Shown here: positions 7,580-15,046 of the stretch, piece after piece
Layout of the letters: the number at the start of each line of letters is the position of its first letter
How positions within the stretch are numbered: the stretch's first letter is position 1
NCBI RefSeq assembly: GCF_034676545.1
Contig: NZ_JAUCBZ010000014.1
Coordinates: 1 to 22,910, forward strand
Source: Pararhodobacter sp.
Lineage (GTDB): Bacteria; Pseudomonadota; Alphaproteobacteria; Rhodobacterales; Rhodobacteraceae
Direction of reading: 5' to 3'
Length of the DNA: 22,910 bases
Translations under genes and position numbers: made by a program
The notes under the pieces: generated by a model
Databases searched by the model: none
What the model was told of the DNA's origin: nothing
The model's input: only the letters and a program-made list of their open reading frames with translations

Positions 7580-7911
7580 GATTTGGACTCCAATGAGGTG
7601 TCACAGCTGGTGATGGGAGAGCACGGATTGCCGCCACAGCAGTTTTCCGTGAGGTAACCAAGCAAATCGTTCATCGTCTCGTAGCGTGCTGAATAAATAA
7701 TCGACCGCCCATCCTGACGACTGGCGAGCAATCCTGCCCGGTGTAGCTCTTTCAAATGAAAGGACAATGATGAGGCGGGTATCTCCATCAACTCGGCGAT
7801 ACGCCCTGCGGGCAGGCCCTCTGGCCCGGCTTGCACCAAGAGGCGATAGACCGATAAGCGAATCGAGTGAGCTAGGGCGGCAAGCGCTTCAAGAACTGAA
7901 TTTGTTTCCAT
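7576..7911 (-). CDS. arsR: ArsR-family metalloregulatory repressor
   Basis: A 111-aa winged-helix ArsR/SmtB repressor. The DNA-recognition region is IPASSLSFHLKELHRAGL (about 44-61), followed by the wing around RQDGRSIIY (65-73). It lacks the classical ELCVC metal site in the helix-turn-helix. Instead, cysteines lie near the C-terminus at C91, C92 and C97 (ENCCGGNPC), a placement like the C-terminal As(III) site of the Acidithiobacillus-type ArsR. The start is taken at 7911 (METNSVLEAL) rather than the in-frame codon at 7950, because a good promoter places its -10 box exactly 6 nt before this ATG. It heads the operon arsR-arsI-(arsC)-(acr3). Confidence 0.9.
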   Translation of the reverse strand: METNSVLEALAALAHSIRLSVYRLLVQAGPEGLPAGRIAELMEIPASSLSFHLKELHRAGLLASRQDGRSIIYSARYETMNDLLGYLTENCCGGNPCSPITSCDTSLESKS

Positions 7912-7917
7912 ATTTCT

Positions 7918-7946
7918 ACTATAGTCGAACAATTGAGCACTTGCAA
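7918..7946 (-). promoter_or_regulatory. arsR promoter; start codon immediately at the predicted +1
   Basis: On the minus strand, TTGCAA (7941-7946) and TATAGT (7918-7923) are spaced by 17 bp, close to sigma70 consensus. The arsR ATG at 7911 follows after 6 nt, so the mRNA is predicted to be leaderless. A CAATTG palindrome within the spacer may be part of the ArsR operator. Confidence 0.65.
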
Positions 7947-7985
7947 CCAATTTATGGAGCTTTGGTCGGGAGTATCTAGCTCAGA

Positions 7986-8034
7986 GGCTCAGCAGTAATT
8001 TTTCTCGAAAATATCCCGATATTTCCACTGAGCC
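7986..8034. repeat. Nested inverted repeats between arsR and the Met-rich protein gene
   Basis: An outer pair, GGCTCAG (7986-7992) and CTGAGCC (8028-8034), encloses an inner near-continuous palindrome, AAATATC-CC-GATATTT (8009-8024). Both are perfect 7-bp matches. The segment lies upstream of arsR and downstream of the gene ending at 8112. It could be an operator or a structured 3' end; no clear T-run marks it as a classical terminator. Confidence 0.45.
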
Positions 8035-8111
8035 GGTCGAGTAGATGCTGTAAGTTGTGCGCCATCCCATGCTGCAAAGGGATGACGCCTCTTTCGCCTA
8101 TACGAGCCTAA

Positions 8112-8474
8112 CTATTTAGACGTAGACGAGGACGGTGCTTCAAGTTTATCGGCATATTTCATCATAATCTCGCCCATGGAGCGCATCATCTCGCCATGCA
8201 TCTGCATCATGACTTTTCCGTTGGGCCCTCCTTCTGAGCCCATCATCGGACAACCGCCCATCATTCCCATCATGCCACCACCCATCATGCCGCCCTCGCC
8301 CATGCCACCACGCATCATATGGCCCATTCTGGGTGTATTGCCGTCCTGCGTCATCCCTGACGCATTGGGCATGGTCACGGTGCTATCACCGCTAGGTGTC
8401 GCTGCAAAGGCTACGTTCCCCATACCCAACAAAAGAACGGTAAAAGATGTAATAAGCAATCTCGTCGTATTCAT
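8112..8474 (-). CDS. Exported methionine/glycine-rich small protein, possible periplasmic copper binder
   Basis: A 120-aa protein with a Sec signal peptide (cleavage likely after VAFA, residue 24). The mature part has a central low-complexity block at about residues 50-100 made of GGMM, MMGG and MGMMGG repeats with one cysteine (GGCPMM) and a few histidines. Dense Met clusters are typical of periplasmic Cu(I)/Ag(I)-binding proteins. No named family is recognised. An AGGAGA ribosome-binding site lies about 7 nt before the ATG. It follows the other small exported protein by 73 nt on the same strand. The copper role is an inference from composition and from the Cu/Ag ATPase elsewhere in the window. 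Confidence 0.75.
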   Translation of the reverse strand: MNTTRLLITSFTVLLLGMGNVAFAATPSGDSTVTMPNASGMTQDGNTPRMGHMMRGGMGEGGMMGGGMMGMMGGCPMMGSEGGPNGKVMMQMHGEMMRSMGEIMMKYADKLEAPSSSTSK

Positions 8475-8547
8475 GTATATCTCCTAGATTCAATTAACTC
8501 CACGCGCGGCCCTGCGGATTACGCAGGCGCCAATTCGGAAAAACTCG

Positions 8548-8916
8548 TTAAATAAATATTCTGTGCGTACGCGGAGGCGGAGGCATAACATCTGGAAGAA
8601 ACTGATCGGGAAGAAAATTGCTGGGCACAGCATAAGCCATCAAAACAGCTATAGCTGCCAATTGAAGTCTGTCAGGTAGTACAGCCACCATGCATGACAA
8701 TGACATGCAAGCCCCGCTGTGAAACCCCGGCAGGGCCGTGGCAATAGGCATTTGCCCATTGTGCAGGTTTTCATGAACATCTCGACCGGCCACTACCTGA
8801 GCCTCTGTAGACATAGTCATCATCGGCATATCAGGGCATACAGTCGCCTGTGCGATGGATCCGAATAGTGATATCCACGCGATCAAAATGCACACAAAAG
8901 CTTTGATCCAGGTCAT
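8548..8916 (-). CDS. Small exported hypothetical protein
   Basis: A 122-aa product with an N-terminal hydrophobic signal (AFVCILIAWISLFGSIAQA). Scattered Met, His and Cys residues follow (CPDMPMMTM, GFHSGACMSLSCM), then a second hydrophobic segment at about 88-98 and a proline-rich end (MPPPPRTHR). It resembles the short exported proteins found in copper-resistance clusters, but I do not recognise a defined family. The start at 8916 lies 6 nt after a TATACT -10 box, with no Shine-Dalgarno sequence, so a leaderless transcript is likely. It probably heads a two-gene unit with the Met-rich protein. Confidence 0.65.
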   Translation of the reverse strand: MTWIKAFVCILIAWISLFGSIAQATVCPDMPMMTMSTEAQVVAGRDVHENLHNGQMPIATALPGFHSGACMSLSCMVAVLPDRLQLAAIAVLMAYAVPSNFLPDQFLPDVMPPPPRTHRIFI

Positions 8917-8922
8917 TTAACT

Positions 8923-8928
8923 AGTATA
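8923..8928 (-). promoter_or_regulatory. -10 box of the exported-protein gene
   Basis: TATACT on the minus strand, 6 nt before the ATG at 8916. No good -35 is visible at 16-19 bp, so an activator may be needed. The rest of 8929-9058 holds no recognisable gene. Confidence 0.45.
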
Positions 8929-9058
8929 GGTTAACGGCTGACATACTGCTATAGCTAGTCCTTGAGGAGCCTGTGTGTTTATAGCCAGCCAGCTCTGTAA
9001 AACATTCAAGTTAGTGACAAGTGCAGCAATTCGTTCTGATCTCAATTGCTCGTCACTC

Positions 9059-9172
9059 CTAGCCTGTACTGAAGCGGCAATTGGGGTCTTGATAAATGGT
9101 GATTGATTTGCTTGCCGCTTGCGCTAAGGTTGTCGTTGTCATAAATATTGCTGCCAAAATCACCTTTTTCAT
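9059..9172 (-). pseudogene. N-terminal fragment of a DUF411-type exported metal-binding protein
   Basis: A 37-codon frame opens MKKVILAAIFMTTTTLAQA, a Sec signal peptide. It continues SITIYQDPNC, which matches the start of DUF411 proteins (usually YKDPNCGCC). After that cysteine the sequence turns to RFSTG and stops, so the second half of the CGCC motif and about 100 residues are lost. An AAAGGAAA ribosome-binding site is intact about 9 nt upstream. It lies 27 nt downstream of ccdA on the same strand, so it was probably the last gene of that operon. Confidence 0.6.
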
Positions 9173-9199
9173 CTGAAATTTTCCTTTATAAAAGCTGTA

Positions 9200-9946
9200 C
9201 TACCCAATCGCCCCAAGCGCCGGAAAGGTCTTCAGTAGCCAAATTGCAAACCGCACCAACTGTCCACTGGCTACCGCAATGCCCATCAGCACCAGAATCG
9301 CGCCGGTGATTATCTGAAGGTAGCGACCCGCACGGCGCAACGAACCCAGTCGACGCATAAAGGGGGTCATGAAGTACGCGGAAAGAAGGAACGGCACACC
9401 TAACCCCAGTGCGTAAATACCCAAAAGCAGTACGCCCTGTCCAAGACTCTCAGAAGTGGCACCAAGTATGAGGATACCGCCGAGCACCGGACCGATACAC
9501 GGCGTCCAACCGAAACCGAACGCCATACCAAGCACGGTAGCCGACCAGGGTTTTCCGCCGCCTGCACTGGGCTCGAAGCGGTAGTAACGCTGCATCCACA
9601 TGGGAGCACGTATCACGCCCATAATCATCAGGCCGGCGATGACAATAACGCCGCCCGCTGCAATATTCAGTTCATAGCGATACGATAAGAACAAACGCCC
9701 GATTGCGGTGATGCTGGCTCCTAAAATCAGGAATACCATGGAAAAACCTGCAACGAAGCATGCACTAAGACCTAGTGCTCTCCATCGAGCGGAGCGCCCC
9801 TCGAAATCAGAGGTGCTTAACTGAGCGGATCCGCCCGCAATGTAGGAAAGATAGCCTGGCACAAGTGGCAAGACACAGGGCGAGAGAAAGGAAGCAATAC
9901 CGGCGAAGAACGCTGTTAATAGCCCAATGACAGTTAATTCAAGCAT
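9200..9946 (-). CDS. ccdA: CcdA-type cytochrome c biogenesis / thiol electron-transfer membrane protein
   Basis: A 248-aa polytopic inner-membrane protein of the DsbD-transmembrane family. It moves electrons from cytoplasmic thioredoxin across the membrane to periplasmic thioredoxin-like proteins. The redox pair is C24 (FLSPCVLPLVPGY) and C150 (FGWTPCIGPVLGG), each at the start of a helix bundle as the family requires. Six hydrophobic helices can be traced. There are no DsbD alpha or gamma domains, so this is the short CcdA form. It follows the TlpA-like gene by 43 nt and most likely reduces that protein and CcmG. Confidence 0.93.
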   Translation of the reverse strand: MLELTVIGLLTAFFAGIASFLSPCVLPLVPGYLSYIAGGSAQLSTSDFEGRSARWRALGLSACFVAGFSMVFLILGASITAIGRLFLSYRYELNIAAGGVIVIAGLMIMGVIRAPMWMQRYYRFEPSAGGGKPWSATVLGMAFGFGWTPCIGPVLGGILILGATSESLGQGVLLLGIYALGLGVPFLLSAYFMTPFMRRLGSLRRAGRYLQIITGAILVLMGIAVASGQLVRFAIWLLKTFPALGAIG

Positions 9947-9989
9947 AGCGTAGCCTCTGTGAAATAATCGATTCCAATGTCATTGCTTG

Positions 9990-10607
9990 TCACCTCTCAT
10001 CCAGAGTAGGAGTGTGCAGCAGTGCACCATCAATCAAGGCTTCAACTTGCGGGCTATCCCAGGCCGCAGGCCCCATCGCCCGGCCGATTTCGCGACCTTC
10101 TTGATCTATCAATAGCGTTGTTGGCACACCCGGCGCACGCAGCGTGTCTGAAACCCTTGTTGTCGGGTCAACGTAATGCTTTAACGTGCGAATGCCAAAA
10201 TCCTGATAGAACGGCTTGATCAAATCGGGATCTCGATCGATCGACAGCGCAACGACTTCAAAATCGGGGCCACCACGCTTGGCATTTAGCCGATCCAGCG
10301 ATGGCATCTCCTCCCGGCACGGAGGACACCAGGTCGCCCATACATTGAGCAATATGACACGACCTTGAAAATCGGCCAAGGTCACGGTCTTACCCGTCGT
10401 ATCCTGAAAGGCGATCAAAGGCAGTTTGCGTGGAGTATGCCAGCGCATGAAGCGCTGTCCACCTATGTCCACCGAAACATTAAGGACACCACTAAGGAGG
10501 CTTTTCGAGGCATTATTACGTTGATAAAAAAATAAAACCATCGCGATGGCGATCACGCAAATTAACACCATCGCCGCCCATGCAATTATCTTAAAAGAGT
10601 TCTTCAT
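9990..10607 (-). CDS. TlpA/ResA-like membrane-anchored thioredoxin
   Basis: A 205-aa protein with one N-terminal membrane anchor (about residues 7-27) and a periplasmic thioredoxin-like domain (about 62-195). The active site is WCPPC with C94 and C97, and the cis-proline lies in GVPTTLL. It is a reductase-type thioredoxin likely serving apocytochrome or another periplasmic thiol target, with electrons from CcdA just downstream. It starts 19 nt after ccmI and is distinct from CcmG, which is also present, so the operon carries two such thioredoxins. Confidence 0.88.
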   Translation of the reverse strand: MKNSFKIIAWAAMVLICVIAIAMVLFFYQRNNASKSLLSGVLNVSVDIGGQRFMRWHTPRKLPLIAFQDTTGKTVTLADFQGRVILLNVWATWCPPCREEMPSLDRLNAKRGGPDFEVVALSIDRDPDLIKPFYQDFGIRTLKHYVDPTTRVSDTLRAPGVPTTLLIDQEGREIGRAMGPAAWDSPQVEALIDGALLHTPTLDER

Positions 10608-10626
10608 GACTAATATTTAGCATCCA

Positions 10627-11484
10627 TCAGTTCTCGGCAGTCACTGTTTCGGTCTGCTCTTGGCGGGTCCGCTCTATGGTGTTTGCAACAGCCCGCGCGG
10701 CGTCAGAATCAGGCGGAAGCTGCCCGAGCAATTGTCGCCAGTAATCGATAGCTGCCGGATAGTCTTGGCGCCCAAGCGCCGCAGCTCCAGCCAAAGTCAG
10801 GGCAAATGGCTCGTTAGGATTGAGTGCTAGTGCGCGCTCCAACAATTGCGTTGGTTCCCCTTTGAATCCTGCAGGGCTGATTCTGGCGAGTGTTTCAGCA
10901 TATTCAGACAAGGCCAAAGGATCTGTCTGGATGACGCTAGCCGCATTACTAAAGGCCTCCGCTGCGTCGGCATACCGCTCAAAATAGCGATAAGAACGTG
11001 CCAGCATGAGCCAGCCATGCGCGTCGTCGGGATTGCTTGCCAAGCGTGCTGCCAGCGAGTCCACCATGGCCTGTACATCGGCTTGTGTCACGGCAGAAGC
11101 GCTTTGCGCAGATGGCGGCGTAATCGCTGCTGGATTGCCCAAGGACAGATAGCTAAGGGTTGCCGCCACAGGCAGGACAATAGCCAGTGCTATGGCTGCT
11201 TGCTTGCTGCTCCGACGTCGTAGCTTGGTATCATGGGCTGGCGTTGCCTCTTCGAGGACGCGTCGTTGCAGCTCTTGCTGGGCTACAGCATGATCCTCTA
11301 AAGACAATATACCGTTGTCTCTATCCTGTTCCAGCTCAATCAATTGGTCGCGCAGTACTGCCGCATTGACGACGTGATGCTCGACGCTACTGTCCAACCT
11401 GGGTCCACGCCACAGCACTGACGCCAGCCATAAGGTGACACCGGCAAGTAGTAATGCTGCAATCAAGGTAAAAATTAGATTCAT
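10627..11484 (-). CDS. ccmI: CcmI, cytochrome c maturation apocytochrome chaperone
   Basis: A 285-aa protein with two membrane helices (about residues 4-24 and 92-112) separated by a coiled-coil-like cytoplasmic loop. A periplasmic TPR region then runs from about 140 to the end (DDAHGWLMLARSYRYF, PFALTLAGAAAL). CcmI binds the C-terminus of apocytochromes c and presents them to the CcmFH ligation complex. Its ATG overlaps the ccmH stop by 4 nt. Confidence 0.92.
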   Translation of the reverse strand: MNLIFTLIAALLLAGVTLWLASVLWRGPRLDSSVEHHVVNAAVLRDQLIELEQDRDNGILSLEDHAVAQQELQRRVLEEATPAHDTKLRRRSSKQAAIALAIVLPVAATLSYLSLGNPAAITPPSAQSASAVTQADVQAMVDSLAARLASNPDDAHGWLMLARSYRYFERYADAAEAFSNAASVIQTDPLALSEYAETLARISPAGFKGEPTQLLERALALNPNEPFALTLAGAAALGRQDYPAAIDYWRQLLGQLPPDSDAARAVANTIERTRQEQTETVTAEN

Positions 11485-11936
11485 GGTGATGTTCCTGTTT
11501 CTGTGGTTTGGGCTAGCAGCGCCTGCGCTCTTTTGCGCTCGTCGTCACTTAACACTGTGTCAGCCACGTCGCTTTTGCGGCGACGCAATGTGAGCGCCAG
11601 AACAAGGAAGCCAAAACCCAACAACAACATGGGGCCAAACCATAGCAATAGCGTGGTGGGCTTTAATGGCGTGCGATACAGCACGAAGTCGCCATAGCGA
11701 TCCACCATATAGGCTCTGATCTCAGTATCGCTTCGGCCTGCCTGAATCTGCTCGCGTATCTGCTGACGCAAATCCACGGCTAGGTCGGCGCGCGAAGCCG
11801 CGATTGATTCGTTCTGGCACACCAGACAGCGCAGCTCGCCAGCAATATCCAACATGCGCCTTTCCGTCGCGCTGTTATCCGCCCACGATGGCAAGGCGAT
11901 GACCGCACACAATAATGTCAGCCACCAACGTTTCAT
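11481..11936 (-). CDS. ccmH: CcmH, cytochrome c maturation thioredoxin-like subunit
   Basis: A 151-aa protein with a signal peptide (MKRWWLTLLCAVIALPSWA) and the family motif LRCLVC at C37-C40, followed by QNESIAASRADLA. A three-helix domain comes next, with YGDFVLYRTPLK and a single C-terminal membrane anchor at about 98-115. It reduces apocytochrome heme-binding cysteines with CcmG for heme ligation. This is the short form lacking the fused TPR half, which is encoded separately as ccmI. It overlaps ccmG and ccmI by 4 nt each. Confidence 0.94.
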   Translation of the reverse strand: MKRWWLTLLCAVIALPSWADNSATERRMLDIAGELRCLVCQNESIAASRADLAVDLRQQIREQIQAGRSDTEIRAYMVDRYGDFVLYRTPLKPTTLLLWFGPMLLLGFGFLVLALTLRRRKSDVADTVLSDDERKRAQALLAQTTETGTSP

Positions 11937-12457
11937 TGCTCAAGCTCCCGTATCAGCGGTAGTATCGTGTCGCGTACCGCACTATCGGTTACTGCACCGA
12001 TGTGCTTGTAACGAATGAGCCCATCCTTATCGATAACAAAGGTCTCGGGCACGCCGTAAACGCCATAGTCGATACCCACGCGCCCTTGCGTGTCGGACAC
12101 GGATAACACATATCCGTTGCCATGACGTTCCAGCCAGGCAATAGCTTCTCCACGTATATCCTTGTAGTTCAGGCCGACTATAGGCACTCCGTGTGTTTTA
12201 GCTAAAGCCGTAATCACGGGGTGCTCTTCAAGGCAGGCGTAGCACCAGGAGGCCCACACATTGAGCAACCACACTTTGCCTTTCATCGCTTCCGGTGAAA
12301 ACGTCTCCTCTGGGGACGCCAGCTGGGGCAACGTGAAATTAGGTGCAGACTTGTTAATTAAAGGTGAAGGGACCTCGCTGGGCTTAAGGGTCAAACCGAA
12401 ACCCAGGAAGCCAACCAGTACGACAAAACCGACCAACGGCCATATAAAGCGACTCAT
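11933..12457 (-). CDS. ccmG: CcmG/DsbE, periplasmic thiol:disulfide interchange protein
   Basis: A 174-aa membrane-anchored thioredoxin. One N-terminal helix (about 5-22) is followed by the thioredoxin fold with NVWASWCYACLEEHP, the redox pair at C72 and C75, and the cis-proline in YGVPETF. The CcmG-specific GLNYKD segment is present. The inner dipeptide YA differs from the more common PT or VA in this family. It is reduced by CcdA and passes electrons to CcmH or apocytochrome. It overlaps ccmF and ccmH by 4 nt. Confidence 0.94.
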   Translation of the reverse strand: MSRFIWPLVGFVVLVGFLGFGLTLKPSEVPSPLINKSAPNFTLPQLASPEETFSPEAMKGKVWLLNVWASWCYACLEEHPVITALAKTHGVPIVGLNYKDIRGEAIAWLERHGNGYVLSVSDTQGRVGIDYGVYGVPETFVIDKDGLIRYKHIGAVTDSAVRDTILPLIRELEQ

Positions 12458-14415
12458 GCTGTGGCTCCTCCTGCCACCAAGGCGGCCTTTCGTTCTCGAC
12501 GCTTAAGTCGATAACGACGATCACTGATAGCTAACAGCCCACCCAGCGCCATTAAAATACAACCAATCCAGATCCAATCAACGAATGGTTTGTAGTAAAC
12601 ACGCACGCTCCAGGCACCGTCGGCGAGTGGCTCACCCAGCGCGATATACAAGTGACGCAGCCCATTGGCATCAATGGCCGCTTCGGTCATGGGCATTTCC
12701 GAGGAGATGTAGCTGCGTTTTTCGGGATGAAGCAGACGCAAAGTCCGACCATCGCGTGACAGCTCGATGTCACCGACTTCTGCGACATAATTAGGCCCCT
12801 GGGCCTTATTGACGCCTAGAAACTTCAACTCATAGCCTCCTGTACTTACCGTGCTACCAGGCGTCATACGCACATCTTGTTCGGTCTCATAGCCCATGAC
12901 GAGCGTCACTCCCGCTACGAACACAGCAATACCTAAATGAGCCAGATGCATGCCTAGCCAACTACGCGGTTGGGCACGCAGCCCAGTGCGCGTTGCCCGC
13001 ATACGGTCAACGATGCCCTTAACCACCGCAGTGGCAATCCACGTGGCCAGTGCCAGACCTAACGCCACCAGCGCCGACCAGCGCCCTAACATGAACGGTG
13101 CGCCAACACCGATCACAAGCGCCACCGCAGCTGGGACATGCAGGTGTTTTATCAGAGCGCTTATCTTGGCCGACTTCCAGTTAGCCACCGGGCCTACCGC
13201 CATGAGAAGCAGGGCGGGCACCATTAGCGGTATGAAAACGGCATTAAAGTATGGCGGCCCCACGGAAAGCTTGCCTAACCCGAGTGCATCAATGAAAAGC
13301 GGATACAAGGTTCCGAGAATGACGGCCCCTGCTGCTACGGCCAACAATACGTTGTTCACCAGCAAGAGAGATTCACGCGATATCAGTTCAAACCGCCCGC
13401 CCATGCCCACCTTGGGCGCACGCAGCGCAAATAAAACCAAGGACGAGCCCACCACCACGGCAAATAGCATCAAAATGAACACGCCACGGCGCGGGTCGGT
13501 GGCAAAGGCGTGTACCGATGTCAGCACGCCGGAGCGCACCAGAAAGGCTCCAAGTAAGGACAGTGAGAATGTGCTGATAGCAAGCAGTACCGTCCAGTTC
13601 TTGAAGCTGGCGCGTTTTTCGGTGACTGCTAGGGAATGAATCAAAGCTGTACCGACCAGCCATGGAATAAAAGAAGAGTTCTCTACCGGATCCCAGAACC
13701 ACCAACCGCCCCAACCCAACTCGTAATAGGCCCACCAACTTCCCAGGGCAATACCCAAGGTCAGGAACAACCACGCTGCCGTTGCCCAGGGCCTAGACCA
13801 ACGGGCCCAGGTCGAGTCGAGCTGCCCGGCCAGCAACGCGGCGATGGCAAATGCAAAGGCTACTGAAAATCCGACATACCCCATGTACAACAAGGGTGGA
13901 TGGAATATCAACCCTATGTCTTGCAGCAGAGGATTCAAATCCATCCCCTCTATGGGCGCAGGAACCAGGCGCTCGAACGGGTTGGAGGTGAGCAGCACAA
14001 AGAGCAGGAATCCAGCAGTGACCAGGCCCAACACCCCCAATACGCGTGCCACCATGACATCAGGCAGTTGCTTTGAGAACACACTTACTGCATACGCCCA
14101 GCCTGTTTGCATCAGTAGCCACAGTAAGAGCGATCCTTCGTGACCACCCCAAACGGCGGCGATACGGTAAAGCAAGGGCAGTTGCGAGTTGGAGTTCTGG
14201 GCGACGTAAGTCACCGAAAAATCCTTAACAATGAAGGACCAACCAAGCGTCGCGAAGCTAAAAATAATTAAAAGAAACTGCGCGCGCGCGGCGGGTCGAG
14301 CAAAGGCGATCCAGACAGCATTGCCACGCGCCGCGCCGGCGAGGGCTAAACAGCCCTGCGCAAGCGCTACGAATAGTGTCAGGATGAGTGAAAAATGACC
14401 GAGTTCAGCAATCAT
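12454..14415 (-). CDS. ccmF: CcmF, heme lyase subunit of cytochrome c maturation
   Basis: A 653-aa inner-membrane protein of full family length with about 15 helices. The WGGHEGSLLLW motif lies at about 89-99, and the tryptophan-rich WWD heme-handling domain (GWGGWWFWDPVENSSFIPW) is at about 234-252. A large periplasmic loop follows at about 510-615. With CcmH and CcmI it accepts heme from holo-CcmE and attaches it to the CXXCH of apocytochrome c. It starts 5 nt after the ccmE stop and overlaps ccmG by 4 nt. Confidence 0.97.
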   Translation of the reverse strand: MIAELGHFSLILTLFVALAQGCLALAGAARGNAVWIAFARPAARAQFLLIIFSFATLGWSFIVKDFSVTYVAQNSNSQLPLLYRIAAVWGGHEGSLLLWLLMQTGWAYAVSVFSKQLPDVMVARVLGVLGLVTAGFLLFVLLTSNPFERLVPAPIEGMDLNPLLQDIGLIFHPPLLYMGYVGFSVAFAFAIAALLAGQLDSTWARWSRPWATAAWLFLTLGIALGSWWAYYELGWGGWWFWDPVENSSFIPWLVGTALIHSLAVTEKRASFKNWTVLLAISTFSLSLLGAFLVRSGVLTSVHAFATDPRRGVFILMLFAVVVGSSLVLFALRAPKVGMGGRFELISRESLLLVNNVLLAVAAGAVILGTLYPLFIDALGLGKLSVGPPYFNAVFIPLMVPALLLMAVGPVANWKSAKISALIKHLHVPAAVALVIGVGAPFMLGRWSALVALGLALATWIATAVVKGIVDRMRATRTGLRAQPRSWLGMHLAHLGIAVFVAGVTLVMGYETEQDVRMTPGSTVSTGGYELKFLGVNKAQGPNYVAEVGDIELSRDGRTLRLLHPEKRSYISSEMPMTEAAIDANGLRHLYIALGEPLADGAWSVRVYYKPFVDWIWIGCILMALGGLLAISDRRYRLKRRERKAALVAGGATA

Positions 14416-14420
14416 GAGCG

Positions 14421-14867
14421 TTATGGCCTCACAGTAATCATGTTCTTGGCGGCCTCATCCAGCGCATGCTGCGCTTCAGGGGGCATATAGTTCTCATCGT
14501 GTTTGGCAAGCACCTCTTCCGCCCGGAACAACCCATCGGCCCCGAGCTTGCCTTGAGCCACCACCCCTTTGCCTTCACTAAACAGGTCGGGCAATATTCC
14601 CGTATAACTGACCGGTATCATTTTGGCGGTATCGGTGACAACGAACTTCACCGTTAGCCCATCACTTTGGCGCTGCACACTGCCGGTTTGCACCATGCCG
14701 CCGACGCGAAACGTCCGCTCCTGGGGGGCTTCACCAGCACTCACCTGCGTAGGCGTGAAGAAAAATACGAGGTTGCTCTGAAAAGCATTGAGAACTAACG
14801 CTGTGGCGATGCCGAAAGCCGCCACGCCACCAGCAATGAGGGCGATACGTTTATGGCGATTTTTCAT
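14421..14867 (-). CDS. ccmE: CcmE, periplasmic heme chaperone
   Basis: A 148-aa protein with an N-terminal membrane anchor (about 8-28) and an OB-fold domain. The covalent heme ligand is H123 in LAKHDENYMPPEA, with the conserved tyrosine Y127. The start at 14867 (MKNRHKRIAL) is chosen over longer in-frame options because AGGAGG precedes it. The upstream codons overlap ccmD, and the ccmD stop overlaps this ATG as ATGA. It carries heme from CcmABCD to CcmF. Confidence 0.95.
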   Translation of the reverse strand: MKNRHKRIALIAGGVAAFGIATALVLNAFQSNLVFFFTPTQVSAGEAPQERTFRVGGMVQTGSVQRQSDGLTVKFVVTDTAKMIPVSYTGILPDLFSEGKGVVAQGKLGADGLFRAEEVLAKHDENYMPPEAQHALDEAAKNMITVRP

Positions 14868-15046
14868 CGAGATTCCTCCTTTCTCAGGATTAACTGGCGC
14901 TTTACTTGCGATAAAGCCGCTAGTCGGCGCTGACGCAACAGGAGCCATTCGGCGCACAGAACGACAATGGCGACTCCGAATGAACCCCATACGTACTGTC
15001 CATAACCGCCCATGGCAAAAAATTCAGCAGGATTCGTCCAATTCAT
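14864..15046 (-). CDS. ccmD: CcmD, small membrane subunit of the heme exporter
   Basis: A 60-aa protein with a single membrane helix (about 19-38, YVWGSFGVAIVVLCAEWLLL) followed by a basic tail (RQRR). The opening NPAEFFAMGGYGQYVWGS is typical of CcmD. It starts at 15046 in an ATGA overlap with the end of ccmC and ends inside the ccmE start. AGGAGG lies a few nt upstream within ccmC. It is needed for release of heme-loaded CcmE from CcmC. Confidence 0.92.
   Translation of the reverse strand: MNWTNPAEFFAMGGYGQYVWGSFGVAIVVLCAEWLLLRQRRLAALSQVKRQLILRKEESR

Noticed and set aside
8176..8340. Repeated CATCAT and CCCATCAT units as a possible CRISPR or VNTR array
   Set aside because: They are the Met/Gly codons of the Met-rich protein; there is no regular repeat-spacer structure.
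12950..13639. Plus-strand open frame of 229 codons inside ccmF
   Set aside because: It is antisense to the strongly conserved CcmF; its composition (Ala/Thr/Arg/Pro-rich) is that of a shadow frame.
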